From: Chloroflexota bacterium
Lineage (GTDB): Bacteria; Chloroflexota; Anaerolineae; Aggregatilineales; Phototrophicaceae
Assembly: GCA_023430545.1 (NCBI GenBank)
Contig: JAEZAF010000110.1
Coordinates: forward strand, 1 to 20,623
Length of the DNA: 20,623 nt
Direction of reading: 5' to 3'
Below the pieces are notes generated by a model, which did not search any database, was not told where the DNA came from, and worked only from the letters and a program-made list of their open reading frames with translations. A program made the position numbers and the translations under genes. Below, in pieces: positions 6,096 to 13,040 of this stretch (positions are counted from its first letter, which is position 1; every line of letters begins with the position of its first letter).

Positions 6096-6968
6096 ATGGC
6101 TGCGGATTCCCAACCCGATAAGGCCCAGACAGCGCCGGATATTCGTCACCGGCTGAACATCAACACCGATCTCGCACGGCGTATGCTGACGGGATTCATC
6201 CGTGATCAGATTGAGAAGGCTGGACAGAAAGGCGCAGTGCTCGGTCTTTCCGGTGGAATCGACTCGGCACTGTCGGCGTATCTCTCGGCTGAAGCACTGG
6301 GGGCTGAGAATGTCCTCGCGGTGCGGATGCCGTATCGCTCCTCATCTGAATCCAGCCTGACGGATGCTGAAGCCGTGATCGAAGACCTCGGCCTGCCCAG
6401 CATCACCATCCCGATTACCGATATGGTGGACCCGCTGATCGCACAGTTCCCGGATATGAGCAACGTTCGCAAGGGGAACATCATGGCGCGGATGCGGATG
6501 ATCGTCCTGTACGATCAGTCGGCGGCGCGTGGTCTGCTCCCGATGGGGACAAGCAACAAGACGGAGTTCCTGCTCGGTTATTCCACGATCTACGGAGACA
6601 GCGGAGTTGCCCTGCACCCGATTGCCGACCTGTACAAGTATCAGGTAAGACAGCTCTCCGCTGCGCTGGGGGTTCCACAGTCGATCCTTGATAAGGCTCC
6701 GTCGGCGGACTTGTGGGAAGGGCAGACGGATGAAGCTGAGCTTGGTTTTACCTATGATGACGTGGATCAGGTCCTGTATCTGCTGGTGGATGAACGCTAT
6801 ACCGTAGCCGAAGTGATTGAAGAAGGCTTTGATGCGACCTTCGTCGAGAAGGTGTGGAGGCGGGTGAAGAGTAACCACTACAAGCGGACGATGCCGAATG
6901 TTGCGAAGGTGAGTAAGCGCACCATCGGACATGACTTCCTGTACCTGCGTGACCTGACTGGAAGATGA
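6096..6968 (+). CDS. nadE: Ammonia-dependent NAD+ synthase
   Basis: The product is 290 residues. It adenylates nicotinic acid adenine dinucleotide with ATP and amidates it to NAD+, the last step of NAD synthesis, in the cytoplasm. The PP-loop SGGIDS is at residues 52-57. GTSNKTE (151-157), YGDSG (166-170) and PSADLWEGQTDEAELGF (202-218) are hallmark NadE segments. There is no N-terminal nitrilase domain, so it would use free ammonia, not glutamine. The length fits bacterial NH3-dependent enzymes. GGAGAG lies 10 bases before the ATG. The tag gene starts 4 bases after the stop, so they share a transcript. Confidence 0.95.
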   Translation: MAADSQPDKAQTAPDIRHRLNINTDLARRMLTGFIRDQIEKAGQKGAVLGLSGGIDSALSAYLSAEALGAENVLAVRMPYRSSSESSLTDAEAVIEDLGLPSITIPITDMVDPLIAQFPDMSNVRKGNIMARMRMIVLYDQSAARGLLPMGTSNKTEFLLGYSTIYGDSGVALHPIADLYKYQVRQLSAALGVPQSILDKAPSADLWEGQTDEAELGFTYDDVDQVLYLLVDERYTVAEVIEEGFDATFVEKVWRRVKSNHYKRTMPNVAKVSKRTIGHDFLYLRDLTGR

Positions 6969-6972
6969 ACGG

Positions 6973-7566
6973 GTGAACGACGGAAAAGAGCGCTGTCCAT
7001 GGTGCGGGGATGACCCGTTTTATGTTCATTATCATGACACCGAATGGGGTGTCCCGCTGAGAGATGATGATCCGGCATGGTTCGAGCGGCTGTCACTGGA
7101 GGCGGCACAGGCTGGACTGAGCTGGATTACCATCCTGCGGAAGCGTGAGAATTACCGGGAAGCCTTCGATGGGTTCGACCCGGAGAAAGTGGCGCTTTAC
7201 GATCAGGACAAAGTTGAAAGCCTGATGGGAAATGCGGGCATTATCCGAAACCGGTTGAAGATCAACGCCGTGATACAGAATGCACAGCGGTTTATGGATG
7301 TTCAGCGGGAATTTGGCTCCTTTGCGGCCTATATGTGGGGCTTTGTGGATGGAAAGCCGATTCGGAATGCGTGGGCTACACTGGCAGAGGTTCCTGCTTC
7401 GACGCCTTTATCCCAGACGATCAGTAAAGACCTCAAAAAACGCGGGTTCAAATTTGTGGGACCAACGATCTGTTATGCGATGATGCAGGCGACCGGTATG
7501 GTTAACGATCATCTTGTAAGCTGTTTCCGTTATTCTGAACTGAGTGGGAAACCGACTCAACCTTAA
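6973..7566 (+). CDS. tag: DNA-3-methyladenine glycosylase I
   Basis: The product is 197 residues. It removes 3-methyladenine from alkylated DNA and starts base-excision repair. RCPWCGDDPFYVHYHDTEWG at the N-terminus and NDHLVSCFRY near the C-terminus carry the zinc-binding pair sets expected for Tag (Cys8, His21, His180, Cys184). LEAAQAGLSWITILRKRENYR (42-62) is the signature segment, with Glu43 equivalent to the base-recognition glutamate. The start is GTG, with GGAAG 8 bases upstream inside the nadE end; the nearby ATG at 6965 is in another frame and hits a stop at once. It is coupled to nadE by a 4-base gap. The link with NAD synthesis is probably just transcriptional. Confidence 0.95.
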   Translation: MNDGKERCPWCGDDPFYVHYHDTEWGVPLRDDDPAWFERLSLEAAQAGLSWITILRKRENYREAFDGFDPEKVALYDQDKVESLMGNAGIIRNRLKINAVIQNAQRFMDVQREFGSFAAYMWGFVDGKPIRNAWATLAEVPASTPLSQTISKDLKKRGFKFVGPTICYAMMQATGMVNDHLVSCFRYSELSGKPTQP

Positions 7567-7576
7567 GGAGATCTGG

Positions 7577-8335
7577 ATGCCTTTTGTCGAATTATCGACT
7601 GGTGCGCGCCTGCATTACATTGATATGGATGAAATGGGTGAGACCGGTAAGCCGGTCATATTACTGCTTCATGGGATGCTGGGGACTGGTGAGCTGCACT
7701 TCCCCCGTGTGATCGAATGGCTGAAGCCTGATTATCGTGTGATCGCGCCCTCGATGCGGGGTTATGGGCTGTCTGAGCCGAAGCCGCGAGACTTCCCTCC
7801 GCAGTTTTATCACCGTGATGCGCGTGATGTGCTGGCGTTCATTGATGGACTGGGGCTGGAGCCGATGCATGTCATGGGATACTCCGATGGTGGTGAGATC
7901 GCACTGGTAGCGGCTGGAATGGAACCAGCGAAGTTCCGGTCGGTGACGGTCTGGGGGGCAGTGGGATACTTCGGACCGGCGATGCGGCCCGTGATCCAGC
8001 GGATGTACCCGGCGGACTGGCTGACCGAAGATCAGATGGCGCCACATGGCTTAACCGACCGCGATGCGTTTGCACTGGGCTGGATACAATCCACCAAGGC
8101 AATGGTGGATGCGGGCGGCGATGTGAGCCTGAGCCTTGCACCGAATATCACGGCCCCGGTCCTGCTGATGCTTGGTGATCAGGATACGCTGAATCCTGAA
8201 GAATATGGACAGAACTTCATCGATAAGACACCGAATGGGCGTTTGCAGATGTTCGCCTGTGGGCATCCGATCCACGATCAGGCGTGGGACGAATTCCGAC
8301 AGGTGGTCGGTGACTTTCTTAAAACGGTCGAGTGA
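7577..8335 (+). CDS. Alpha/beta-fold hydrolase
   Basis: The product is 252 residues. LLHGM (31-35) is the oxyanion-hole HG motif, GYSDGG (101-106) the nucleophile elbow with Ser103, GDQDTL (200-205) the acid region and CGHPIHDQAW (228-237) the catalytic His230. SMRGYGLSEP (59-68) is typical of the epoxide-hydrolase/haloperoxidase-like branch, but the Ser nucleophile points to an esterase, lipase-like or C-C hydrolase, not an epoxide hydrolase. There is no signal peptide, so it is cytoplasmic. The ATG at 7577 is chosen because AAGGAG (7565-7570) lies 6 bases upstream and overlaps the tag stop; a longer frame from 7544 lacks such a site. It is probably the third gene of the nadE-tag transcript. 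The substrate is unknown. Confidence 0.88.
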   Translation: MPFVELSTGARLHYIDMDEMGETGKPVILLLHGMLGTGELHFPRVIEWLKPDYRVIAPSMRGYGLSEPKPRDFPPQFYHRDARDVLAFIDGLGLEPMHVMGYSDGGEIALVAAGMEPAKFRSVTVWGAVGYFGPAMRPVIQRMYPADWLTEDQMAPHGLTDRDAFALGWIQSTKAMVDAGGDVSLSLAPNITAPVLLMLGDQDTLNPEEYGQNFIDKTPNGRLQMFACGHPIHDQAWDEFRQVVGDFLKTVE

Positions 8336-8348
8336 TCTGATCCGGTTT

Positions 8349-8597
8349 GCAGCAGCAGCAGCGGCAGCAGCAGAAAAAATTTGTGCTGCTAGTAGCAACT
8401 CACGGCTGCTGCAAGCTGTTTTCCCCTCAACATGGGCGGCGGTGGCAGATTTTGTGGCGCATTTATGCTGCAAATGTGCTGCAATTTCAGGTAAATGGCT
8501 GCTGCTGGCTGTCAGTGCCTGCTGTTTGTAGCAGTTTGTTGCTGCTGCTGCTGCTGCTGCTGCACAAAAATTTTATGCGGCAGCAACAATGCTTCTG
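8349..8597. repeat. GCA/GCT trinucleotide-repeat tract with self-complementary arms
   Basis: A near-perfect (GCA)n run (8349-8373, eight triplets, one GCG) is followed about 170 bases later by a perfect (GCT)7GC run (8541-8563). The two can pair over about 23 bp with one G-U. The DNA between is itself rich in TGC, GCTGC and GCAGC words. Local hairpins also form: AGCAGCA/TGCTGCT around AAAAAATTT (8367-8390) and TGCTGCTGC/GCGGCAGCA around AAAAATTTT (about 8555-8586). Translations in all frames are low-complexity, so coding is unlikely. Confidence 0.75.
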
Positions 8598-8730
8598 TAT
8601 CTGTGGGATGGTGGGTCACTACGGCAGAAGGCATTGGCATCATGCGGGGTTACATCCTCTGGATTACAGGATCTTCCTGAGAACATTATAGCACGGATGT
8701 TCGATCTGTGCGGTTCGAATTTTCTAACTT

Positions 8731-8817
8731 TGGGGGAAAAGCCCCCACCCTAAATCCCTCACTCACTCGGCAAACCGGAGTTTGCTACGCAACCCAGTTT
8801 GCATTCCGAGGGAGGGA
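8731..8817. repeat. Intergenic palindromic repeat, copy 1
   Basis: It starts with TGGGGG/CCCCCA (8731-8736/8742-8747). A large stem then joins TCCCTC plus CTCGG (8755-8770) to CCGAGGGAGGGA (8806-8817), enclosing CAAAC/GTTTG (8771-8775/8780-8784). It shares the order AAAAGCCCCC, CCCT, CACTCGGCAAA, then CCGAGGGA with copy 2. Confidence 0.6.
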
Positions 8818-8971
8818 CTTTTAAGTAAGGACTTTTTTTGTGTATAGTGGGCTGGAGGATGCTTCTCTCTGTATTGGGCGGACGTGCTTCTGTACGTCCC
8901 CTACGGGCGGATGAAAAATAATGGGCGGGAATGTTTCCGCCCCATATGCAGCAACTTAAGGGATTTGAGGC

Positions 8972-9059
8972 GAAAAAAGCCCCCCATCCCTGCGGAATAA
9001 ATTCCGCTTTCCCTTCCCCCACTCGGCAAATCTTCGATTTACTCTCCGAGGGAAGGGAG
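8972..9059. repeat. Intergenic palindromic repeat, copy 2
   Basis: AAAAAAGCCCCCC opens the unit, then GCGGAAT/ATTCCGC (8992-8998/9001-9007). CCCTTCC (9011-9017) plus CTCGG (9022-9026) pair with CCGAG (9046-9050) plus GGAAGGG (9051-9057), with AAATC/GATTT (9028-9032/9036-9040) at the tip. Stem bases differ from copy 1 but pairing is kept, as expected of a selected hairpin family. Confidence 0.6.
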
Positions 9060-9168
9060 AAAAACAGGTTTTACGAAGGGCAGCATTACTTGCTATGCTG
9101 CTTAGGAGATGGGTTTTACCGATTCACGCCGGTTTTTAAATCTGCAATTTGCTTAAGTTGCTACGCAT

Positions 9169-9190
9169 GGGGCGGGAATAATCCCGCCCC
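9169..9190. terminator. 9-bp perfect GC-rich stem with ATAA tetraloop
   Basis: GGGGCGGGA (9169-9177) and TCCCGCCCC (9182-9190) form a perfect stem about 50 bases beyond the S41 peptidase stop on the minus strand. No T-run follows on either strand. A related weaker stem (GGGCGGGAA with TTTCCGCCC) lies at 8923-8942. It may end the S41 transcript or be another intergenic repeat. Confidence 0.4.
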
Positions 9191-9239
9191 TGCAGAAAAT
9201 CTGCTTACAGAGCCTCATCATCATCAAAATTAACAGAAG

Positions 9240-10211
9240 CTATTCTGCGAGGGTAGACAATGCCTTCTGTAAACGCTTGCGCTCTGTATCATCTGCGGCC
9301 TGTTCAGCCCGTTCAATACACTTTTCCAGCGCCATTCTGTGAGCGACCTTCAGCGCTTCATCAGCCGGAACCTGAATATCAGGAGTGACACCGGTGCCTT
9401 CCCAATTGGTTTGGGTGATGGGGCTGATGGGACGGCCATCCGGCACAAACAGTGTGAAGACACCGCTGACGGCGTGGAAATCCCCGGGATTTGCAGCACC
9501 GCCGGTTGTTTCACCAATCACTGTGGCTCGTCCTAAGGCCTGAAGGTTGTAGGCAAGATCCTCGCCGCCAGAATAGGTGTGACGGCTGGTCAGAATGTAG
9601 ACGTCGATATCAGGAAGGCGTTTGCCGGGGACGTAGGGCAGTGTCCAGTAATGGGTGTATTTATCCTCATGGCGGACATAGATGCTGTTGAGATGCTGAA
9701 GTTCTGCCGAAAACAGATAGGACGCAATCAACTGCACCATTTCCGGTTCACCCCCGCCATTTTTGCGCAGGTCGATGATGAGCGCTTTCACATTCGCAAA
9801 GAAATTCATGGCAGCGACGGCGAGATCCCCGGCAAGGAAAGTGGGTGCAAACAGCCGCAGATCAAAATAGCCAATGCCACCCCTCAGCCATTCGACACGT
9901 GAGAAACCGTAGTTTTCCCTGCCCAGTTCCTGCCATTCGGCGGTGATATCCGCTTCGTCCTTTCGCATCAGGATCAGGCCGGCATTGGCCGGGTCATAGC
10001 GAAAGTAGAGATGTTTATCATGGCTGATACTTTGCAGGTCTTCTGTGACGGCATTTGCAAACGATGCCGGATCTTCGATGGCTGTGTATGCCGGAAGTCT
10101 GGAGTCCAGCAGGGTGTTCATCTGCTGGGCGGTTTCCGGAAAAATATAGCGTGCTTGCAGCAGGGTTTTGATCTGCTCAAGGGCTTCGGCATGAGAAAAC
10201 GTGACGGACAT
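9240..10211 (-). CDS. S41-family serine peptidase (C-terminal-processing/IRBP-type), no PDZ or signal peptide
   Basis: The product is 323 residues. A helical N-terminal cap (1-75) precedes the S41 core. GGIGYFDLR (111-119), IIDLRKNGGGEPEM (145-158), SRHTYSGGEDLAY (209-221) with probable nucleophile Ser214 and Glu217, GETTGGAANPG (233-243) and GTGVTPDI (272-279) are the diagnostic segments. No export signal or PDZ domain is seen, so it resembles the short IRBP/tricorn-core-like members, not periplasmic Prc/CtpA. It is probably cytoplasmic. GGAG lies 5 bases before the ATG. Its substrate cannot be told from the sequence. The methyltransferase gene lies 99 bases upstream on the same strand and may be cotranscribed. 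Confidence 0.9.
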   Translation of the reverse strand: MSVTFSHAEALEQIKTLLQARYIFPETAQQMNTLLDSRLPAYTAIEDPASFANAVTEDLQSISHDKHLYFRYDPANAGLILMRKDEADITAEWQELGRENYGFSRVEWLRGGIGYFDLRLFAPTFLAGDLAVAAMNFFANVKALIIDLRKNGGGEPEMVQLIASYLFSAELQHLNSIYVRHEDKYTHYWTLPYVPGKRLPDIDVYILTSRHTYSGGEDLAYNLQALGRATVIGETTGGAANPGDFHAVSGVFTLFVPDGRPISPITQTNWEGTGVTPDIQVPADEALKVAHRMALEKCIERAEQAADDTERKRLQKALSTLAE

Positions 10212-10310
10212 CTGATCTCCTGAAGAGGGTGTTGGGTGTTCAGTATTGTTGTGAAAATGCTGTGCATATATACGGGTGAGGCGGTGAATTTGTTCATTTC
10301 AATATGGTGA

Positions 10311-11027
10311 TCAGGGCCTGCGTGCGACGAAGATATGACGGTCGAAGGGATCGATGACGAAATGGGCCTCGAAGCCGACGTCATGCAGCAGGGTCAGCCA
10401 CTGGTCGAGTGAGAATAATCCTAAGGTGTGCTGATCATGTTCAATACTGACCGGCTGACCGTCTTCACGCAGGACGAATACATAATCGGTGATGTAAGTG
10501 CTGTCGGTGGGGTCAGGGTCATAAGTCCATTCCAGATAGCGAGCGCTGCGGCCCGCGTCATCCTCACCGCCGTGTTCGGTGGAGGGTTCGAAGGTTTCAC
10601 GCACGGAATCCGGGACGAAGAGCGCCATTCCGCCTGATTTACAGTGCATAAAGGCGGTTTCGAAAGCCTGACGCAAATCGTCAGGTGTTGTCATGTAGTC
10701 TATGGCGTCGTGGACAAAGACCGCATCGAAGGTGCGTCCCAGACGGAGCGTGCGCATATCACCCTGAATATGTTCGCATTCCGGGTTGAGGTGGCGGCTG
10801 ACTTCCAGCATCTGAGGTGATAAATCTGTGAGGGTGACGGATGCAAAGGCGGACTTCATGTGCAGCGCATTGTTACCACCCCCGCTGCCAAGCTCCAGCA
10901 GGGTTGCGGACGGCTTCGATGTGATATCTGACAGCAGTGGCAGAAAAAAGGCCGCTTCTTCAGCATAATCATCCGGGGCGGAAATCAGCGGCCACCAGAC
11001 AGCCAGTTCTTCGTAAAACCCGGACAT
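10311..11027 (-). CDS. Class I SAM-dependent methyltransferase
   Basis: The product is 238 residues. LLELGSGGGNNA (residues 43-54) is motif I of the Rossmann-like SAM fold. VTLTDLSPQMLEVSR carries the acidic motif II region, HIQGDMRTLRLGRTFDAVFV covers motifs II-IV, and SGGMALFVPD resembles the post-IV strand. The start at 11027 has GGGGGA 4 bases upstream. An upstream in-frame ATG at 11105 would translate the 13-bp tandem repeats and has no ribosome-binding site, so it is rejected. The substrate (small molecule, protein or RNA) cannot be assigned. Confidence 0.88.
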   Translation of the reverse strand: MSGFYEELAVWWPLISAPDDYAEEAAFFLPLLSDITSKPSATLLELGSGGGNNALHMKSAFASVTLTDLSPQMLEVSRHLNPECEHIQGDMRTLRLGRTFDAVFVHDAIDYMTTPDDLRQAFETAFMHCKSGGMALFVPDSVRETFEPSTEHGGEDDAGRSARYLEWTYDPDPTDSTYITDYVFVLREDGQPVSIEHDQHTLGLFSLDQWLTLLHDVGFEAHFVIDPFDRHIFVARRP

Positions 11028-11049
11028 AAATCCCCCTTTGCGTAGTAAT

Positions 11050-11101
11050 GAAGTGTAGGAAGGAAGTGCATGAAAGAAGTGCATGAAAGAAGTTCGTGTG
11101 T
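11050..11101. repeat. 13-bp tandem repeat upstream of the methyltransferase
   Basis: GAAGTGCATGAAA occurs exactly at 11063-11075 and 11076-11088. A degenerate copy GAAGTGTAGGAAG lies at 11050-11062 and a partial copy starts GAAGT at 11089. It fills most of the short spacer between the sugar-kinase stop and the methyltransferase start, inside the probable methyltransferase leader. Confidence 0.75.
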
Positions 11102-11140
11102 GCACGAAGGTTATTGCTCAATATATGATGCCCTATCGCT

Positions 11141-12043
11141 TTAGCTTTCAAGCCACGGCTGAAGCTCAGCTTCGGTGAGGAATCCGTCCGCTGCACCACC
11201 ACGTGCACCAATTTTGTAGGATGCGAAGACCTGCGCCTTACGAACAGCGGCGTAGGGGTCTTGGTCCTGTGCATAGAAATGGGTGAAGGCCGAAAGCAGT
11301 GCATCCCCTGCGCCGATGGTGTTGAATACCGGACGAGTGGTGGCTGCCGGGAGGCGCTCGACGAAGTTGTCTGCCTTGACAGCGAGCAGTGCGCCTTCTG
11401 ATCCCATGCCGATGACGGCGATCCTGGTCCCGTAGCGATTCCAAAGATGGGTGATCCATTCCTCGGGTGAGCAGGGCAGCCGCTCATGACTCTGAAACAG
11501 GATATCGGCGGCGGCCATGTAATCGGCGTTGTAGGGATCGTCCAGGGTGTTGACGGCGTGTACGTCGGTGACAATGGCGATGCCACGCTGTCTGGCGATG
11601 TTGAGCATGGGGCGTGAGAAGTTGATATTGCAGAGGACCGCAAGATCAGCCTGATACAAGGCGGCTTCGGCGGTGTCCAGCGGGTAGGCTGTGTCCTGAA
11701 TATCCTTCAGATCGGAATTGATGGCACGGCGACCGGTCGGGTCGAATAGGATGACGCTCTGCGCGGTCTCGGCTGCGTCTGCCCGCAGGCCGGATGTGTC
11801 GATGTTCTGTTCGCGCAGTGCCTGCTCGACCAGACGCGCTGGTTCATCCTTCCCGACAATCGAGAGAAGCTGCACCTGATCACCGAGGGTCGTGAGGGCC
11901 CTGGCAATATTGAAGCCGACGCCGGAGACATGGGTATGGATGCCGAAAAAGGGATAACGGACCGGCTGATAGTGGATCGGGAAATCATCGACCTGAAGGG
12001 TGGTTTCCAGATTGATCAGACCAGCGACTGTGACTGCTGCCAT
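11141..12043 (-). CDS. PfkB-family carbohydrate kinase
   Basis: The product is 300 residues. It resembles the ribokinase/PfkB family, which phosphorylate sugars or nucleosides with ATP. NTIGAGDALLSAF (241-253) is the C-terminal signature with catalytic Asp247 in GAGD and the anion hole. SGVGFNIARALTTLG (40-54) is the N-terminal glycine-rich sugar-site motif, with GVGFN replacing the common GGNN/GGKG form. GARGGAADGF near the end matches the ATP-site tail. GGTTGACCT before the ATG is a weak ribosome-binding site. The actual sugar is unknown. It could serve the ABC importer in this window, but they are 4 kb apart and not cotranscribed. Confidence 0.9.
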   Translation of the reverse strand: MAAVTVAGLINLETTLQVDDFPIHYQPVRYPFFGIHTHVSGVGFNIARALTTLGDQVQLLSIVGKDEPARLVEQALREQNIDTSGLRADAAETAQSVILFDPTGRRAINSDLKDIQDTAYPLDTAEAALYQADLAVLCNINFSRPMLNIARQRGIAIVTDVHAVNTLDDPYNADYMAAADILFQSHERLPCSPEEWITHLWNRYGTRIAVIGMGSEGALLAVKADNFVERLPAATTRPVFNTIGAGDALLSAFTHFYAQDQDPYAAVRKAQVFASYKIGARGGAADGFLTEAELQPWLES

Positions 12044-12142
12044 AGGTCAACCATTGGGTGATGTGATGGGTAATGCTGTTCAGTGTACGCTGATTTTGAG
12101 GTTATCACGAGAGAGAAGGTGGCTGGCGTGCGGAGACTATAT

Positions 12143-12166
12143 CAGGGCGCAGTGCATCGCGCCCTG
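12143..12166 (-). terminator. 8-bp GC-rich stem-loop beyond the receiver-protein gene
   Basis: CAGGGCGC (12143-12150) and GCGCCCTG (12159-12166) pair perfectly around an 8-nt loop, 14 bases past the receiver-gene stop. The T-rich stretch (TCAGTTTTGATTTT) is on the plus-strand side, so it is atypical for the minus-strand gene. A bidirectional role or attenuation before the kinase gene is possible. Confidence 0.4.
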
Positions 12167-12179
12167 TCAGTTTTGATTT

Positions 12180-12818
12180 TCAGACCGGGGCGGATGGCCG
12201 GGATGGATGGTCCGCTGTATTGGACGCTGGCTTGCGCTCGGCAGGCTGGTCATTTACTGGTGCGGTCGGCTGAGTCGGGGCATCGTCATCCTCTTCTTCT
12301 GACAGCGATGGCGTCGATGATGAGGCGGTTGTCAATGCAGGTGAAGCCGATGAAGCTGGCGGCAGTGTAGGCGGCATCGGTGGTGTCTGAGTAGCGGCGG
12401 GCTGGACGGAAACTGCTGGTACTGATGATGCCGATGCCGGTTCGACAGGGATCTGCAGGAAGGTGCGGACCGTATCCAGCAGTTCGTTTTTCGTCAGCGG
12501 TTTGCCGAGAAATCCCTGACAGCCAGCCGCAAAGCAGCGCTGGCGATCATCCAGTGAGGTATTGGCAGTCACGGCGACGATGGGGATATGCGCAAGGGCA
12601 GGTGTGGCCTTGATACGGCGCGTGGCTTCCCATCCATCGATATCGGGCAGATTGATGTCCATCAGGATCAGGTGCGGCATGGCTTCCATCGCGAGTTCGA
12701 TACCAGAAAGGCCATCGAGTGCTTCAATCATGTTGTGGAAGCCGCCCATCTCCAGAAACTTGCGGACCAGGCGAAGGTTCAACACGTTGTCTTCGATGTA
12801 GAGGATCTTGGGTTCCAT
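12180..12818 (-). CDS. Stand-alone response-regulator receiver with long disordered tail
   Basis: The product is 212 residues from the ATG at 12818. Residues 1-122 form a CheY-like receiver: acidic pair Glu9/Asp10, phospho-acceptor Asp54 in LMDINLP, Thr84 in VAVTA and Lys106 in LGKP. It would receive phosphate from a histidine kinase. There is no output domain. Residues 123-212 are low complexity, rich in Ala, Pro, Ser and Thr, with an acidic patch EEEDDD. GAGTGG lies 3 bases before this ATG; an upstream ATG at 12839 adds seven residues but has no ribosome-binding site. No histidine kinase is in the window. The DivK-like set-up suggests protein-protein signalling. Confidence 0.88.
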   Translation of the reverse strand: MEPKILYIEDNVLNLRLVRKFLEMGGFHNMIEALDGLSGIELAMEAMPHLILMDINLPDIDGWEATRRIKATPALAHIPIVAVTANTSLDDRQRCFAAGCQGFLGKPLTKNELLDTVRTFLQIPVEPASASSVPAVSVQPAATQTPPMPPTLPPASSASPALTTASSSTPSLSEEEDDDAPTQPTAPVNDQPAERKPASNTADHPSRPSAPV

Positions 12819-12866
12819 AGCCACTCGCAGGGTCTTCATTACAGAAAAGATAAAGTGCTCATACTT

Positions 12867-12877
12867 ATTTTATTTTA
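12867..12877 (-). promoter_or_regulatory. AT-rich promoter region of the receiver gene
   Basis: Two overlapping TAAAAT hexamers (minus strand, 12877-12872 and 12872-12867) lie in the very AT-rich block 12860-12900, about 50 bases before the start. The -35 is unclear, so the exact promoter is uncertain. Confidence 0.3.
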
Positions 12878-12970
12878 ATAGTTTACAAAATGCCTTAAGG
12901 AATTGATAGAAAATGAAGACCCGTATGAACGTTCACATGGGATGTGGTGGGTAATTGGTCCTGTTTGGAT

Positions 12971-13012
12971 CAAAAACGGCGTATTCGACCGATTTAACCG
13001 CCGAATACGCCG
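12971..13012 (-). terminator. Intrinsic terminator of the PA14/SH3b protein gene
   Basis: CGGCGTATTCG (12977-12987) pairs perfectly with CGAATACGCCG (13002-13012), 11 bp, and is followed on the minus strand by TTTTTG. It lies about 29 bases beyond the stop at 13041. This is a classic Rho-independent terminator. Confidence 0.85.
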
Positions 13013-13040
13013 CTGGATGATTTAGTGTCTGGTGAAGCGA

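Larger units (their letters stand above)
8598..9239. other. Gene-free stretch with many GC-rich palindromes
   Basis: No credible gene is present. Beyond the entries listed separately, it contains CAGGA/TCCTG (8667-8671/8675-8679), GCACGGAT/ATCTGTGC (8691-8698/8704-8711), GGACGT/ACGTCC (8880-8885/8894-8899), GCAGCAT/ATGCTGC (9080-9086/9095-9101) and GCAGA/TCTGC (9192-9196/9200-9204). It lies between convergent transcripts, the hydrolase on plus and the S41 peptidase on minus. Some of these may end transcription, although none has a proper T-run. Confidence 0.6.

Noticed and set aside
8347..8691. 114-residue frame with Gln and Leu runs
   Set aside because: The runs come directly from the GCA/GCT triplets; there is no ribosome-binding site and the rest is Cys/Trp-rich noise.
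8759..9022. 87-residue minus-strand frame
   Set aside because: It is a translation of the palindromic repeats; such frames are often annotated wrongly as hypothetical proteins.
8598..9239. tRNA or known structured RNA genes in the palindrome-rich spacer
   Set aside because: The stems do not assemble into a cloverleaf, and no T-loop GTTCNANNC or CCA end in register was found.
10969..11643. 224-residue minus-strand frame spanning the kinase end and methyltransferase start
   Set aside because: It is an out-of-frame shadow of the PfkB kinase, Ser/Pro/Thr-rich, and crosses two real genes.
11141..12043. Kinase as part of the sugar-importer operon
   Set aside because: It lies on the opposite strand, separated by four other genes and two terminators, so only a metabolic link can be guessed.
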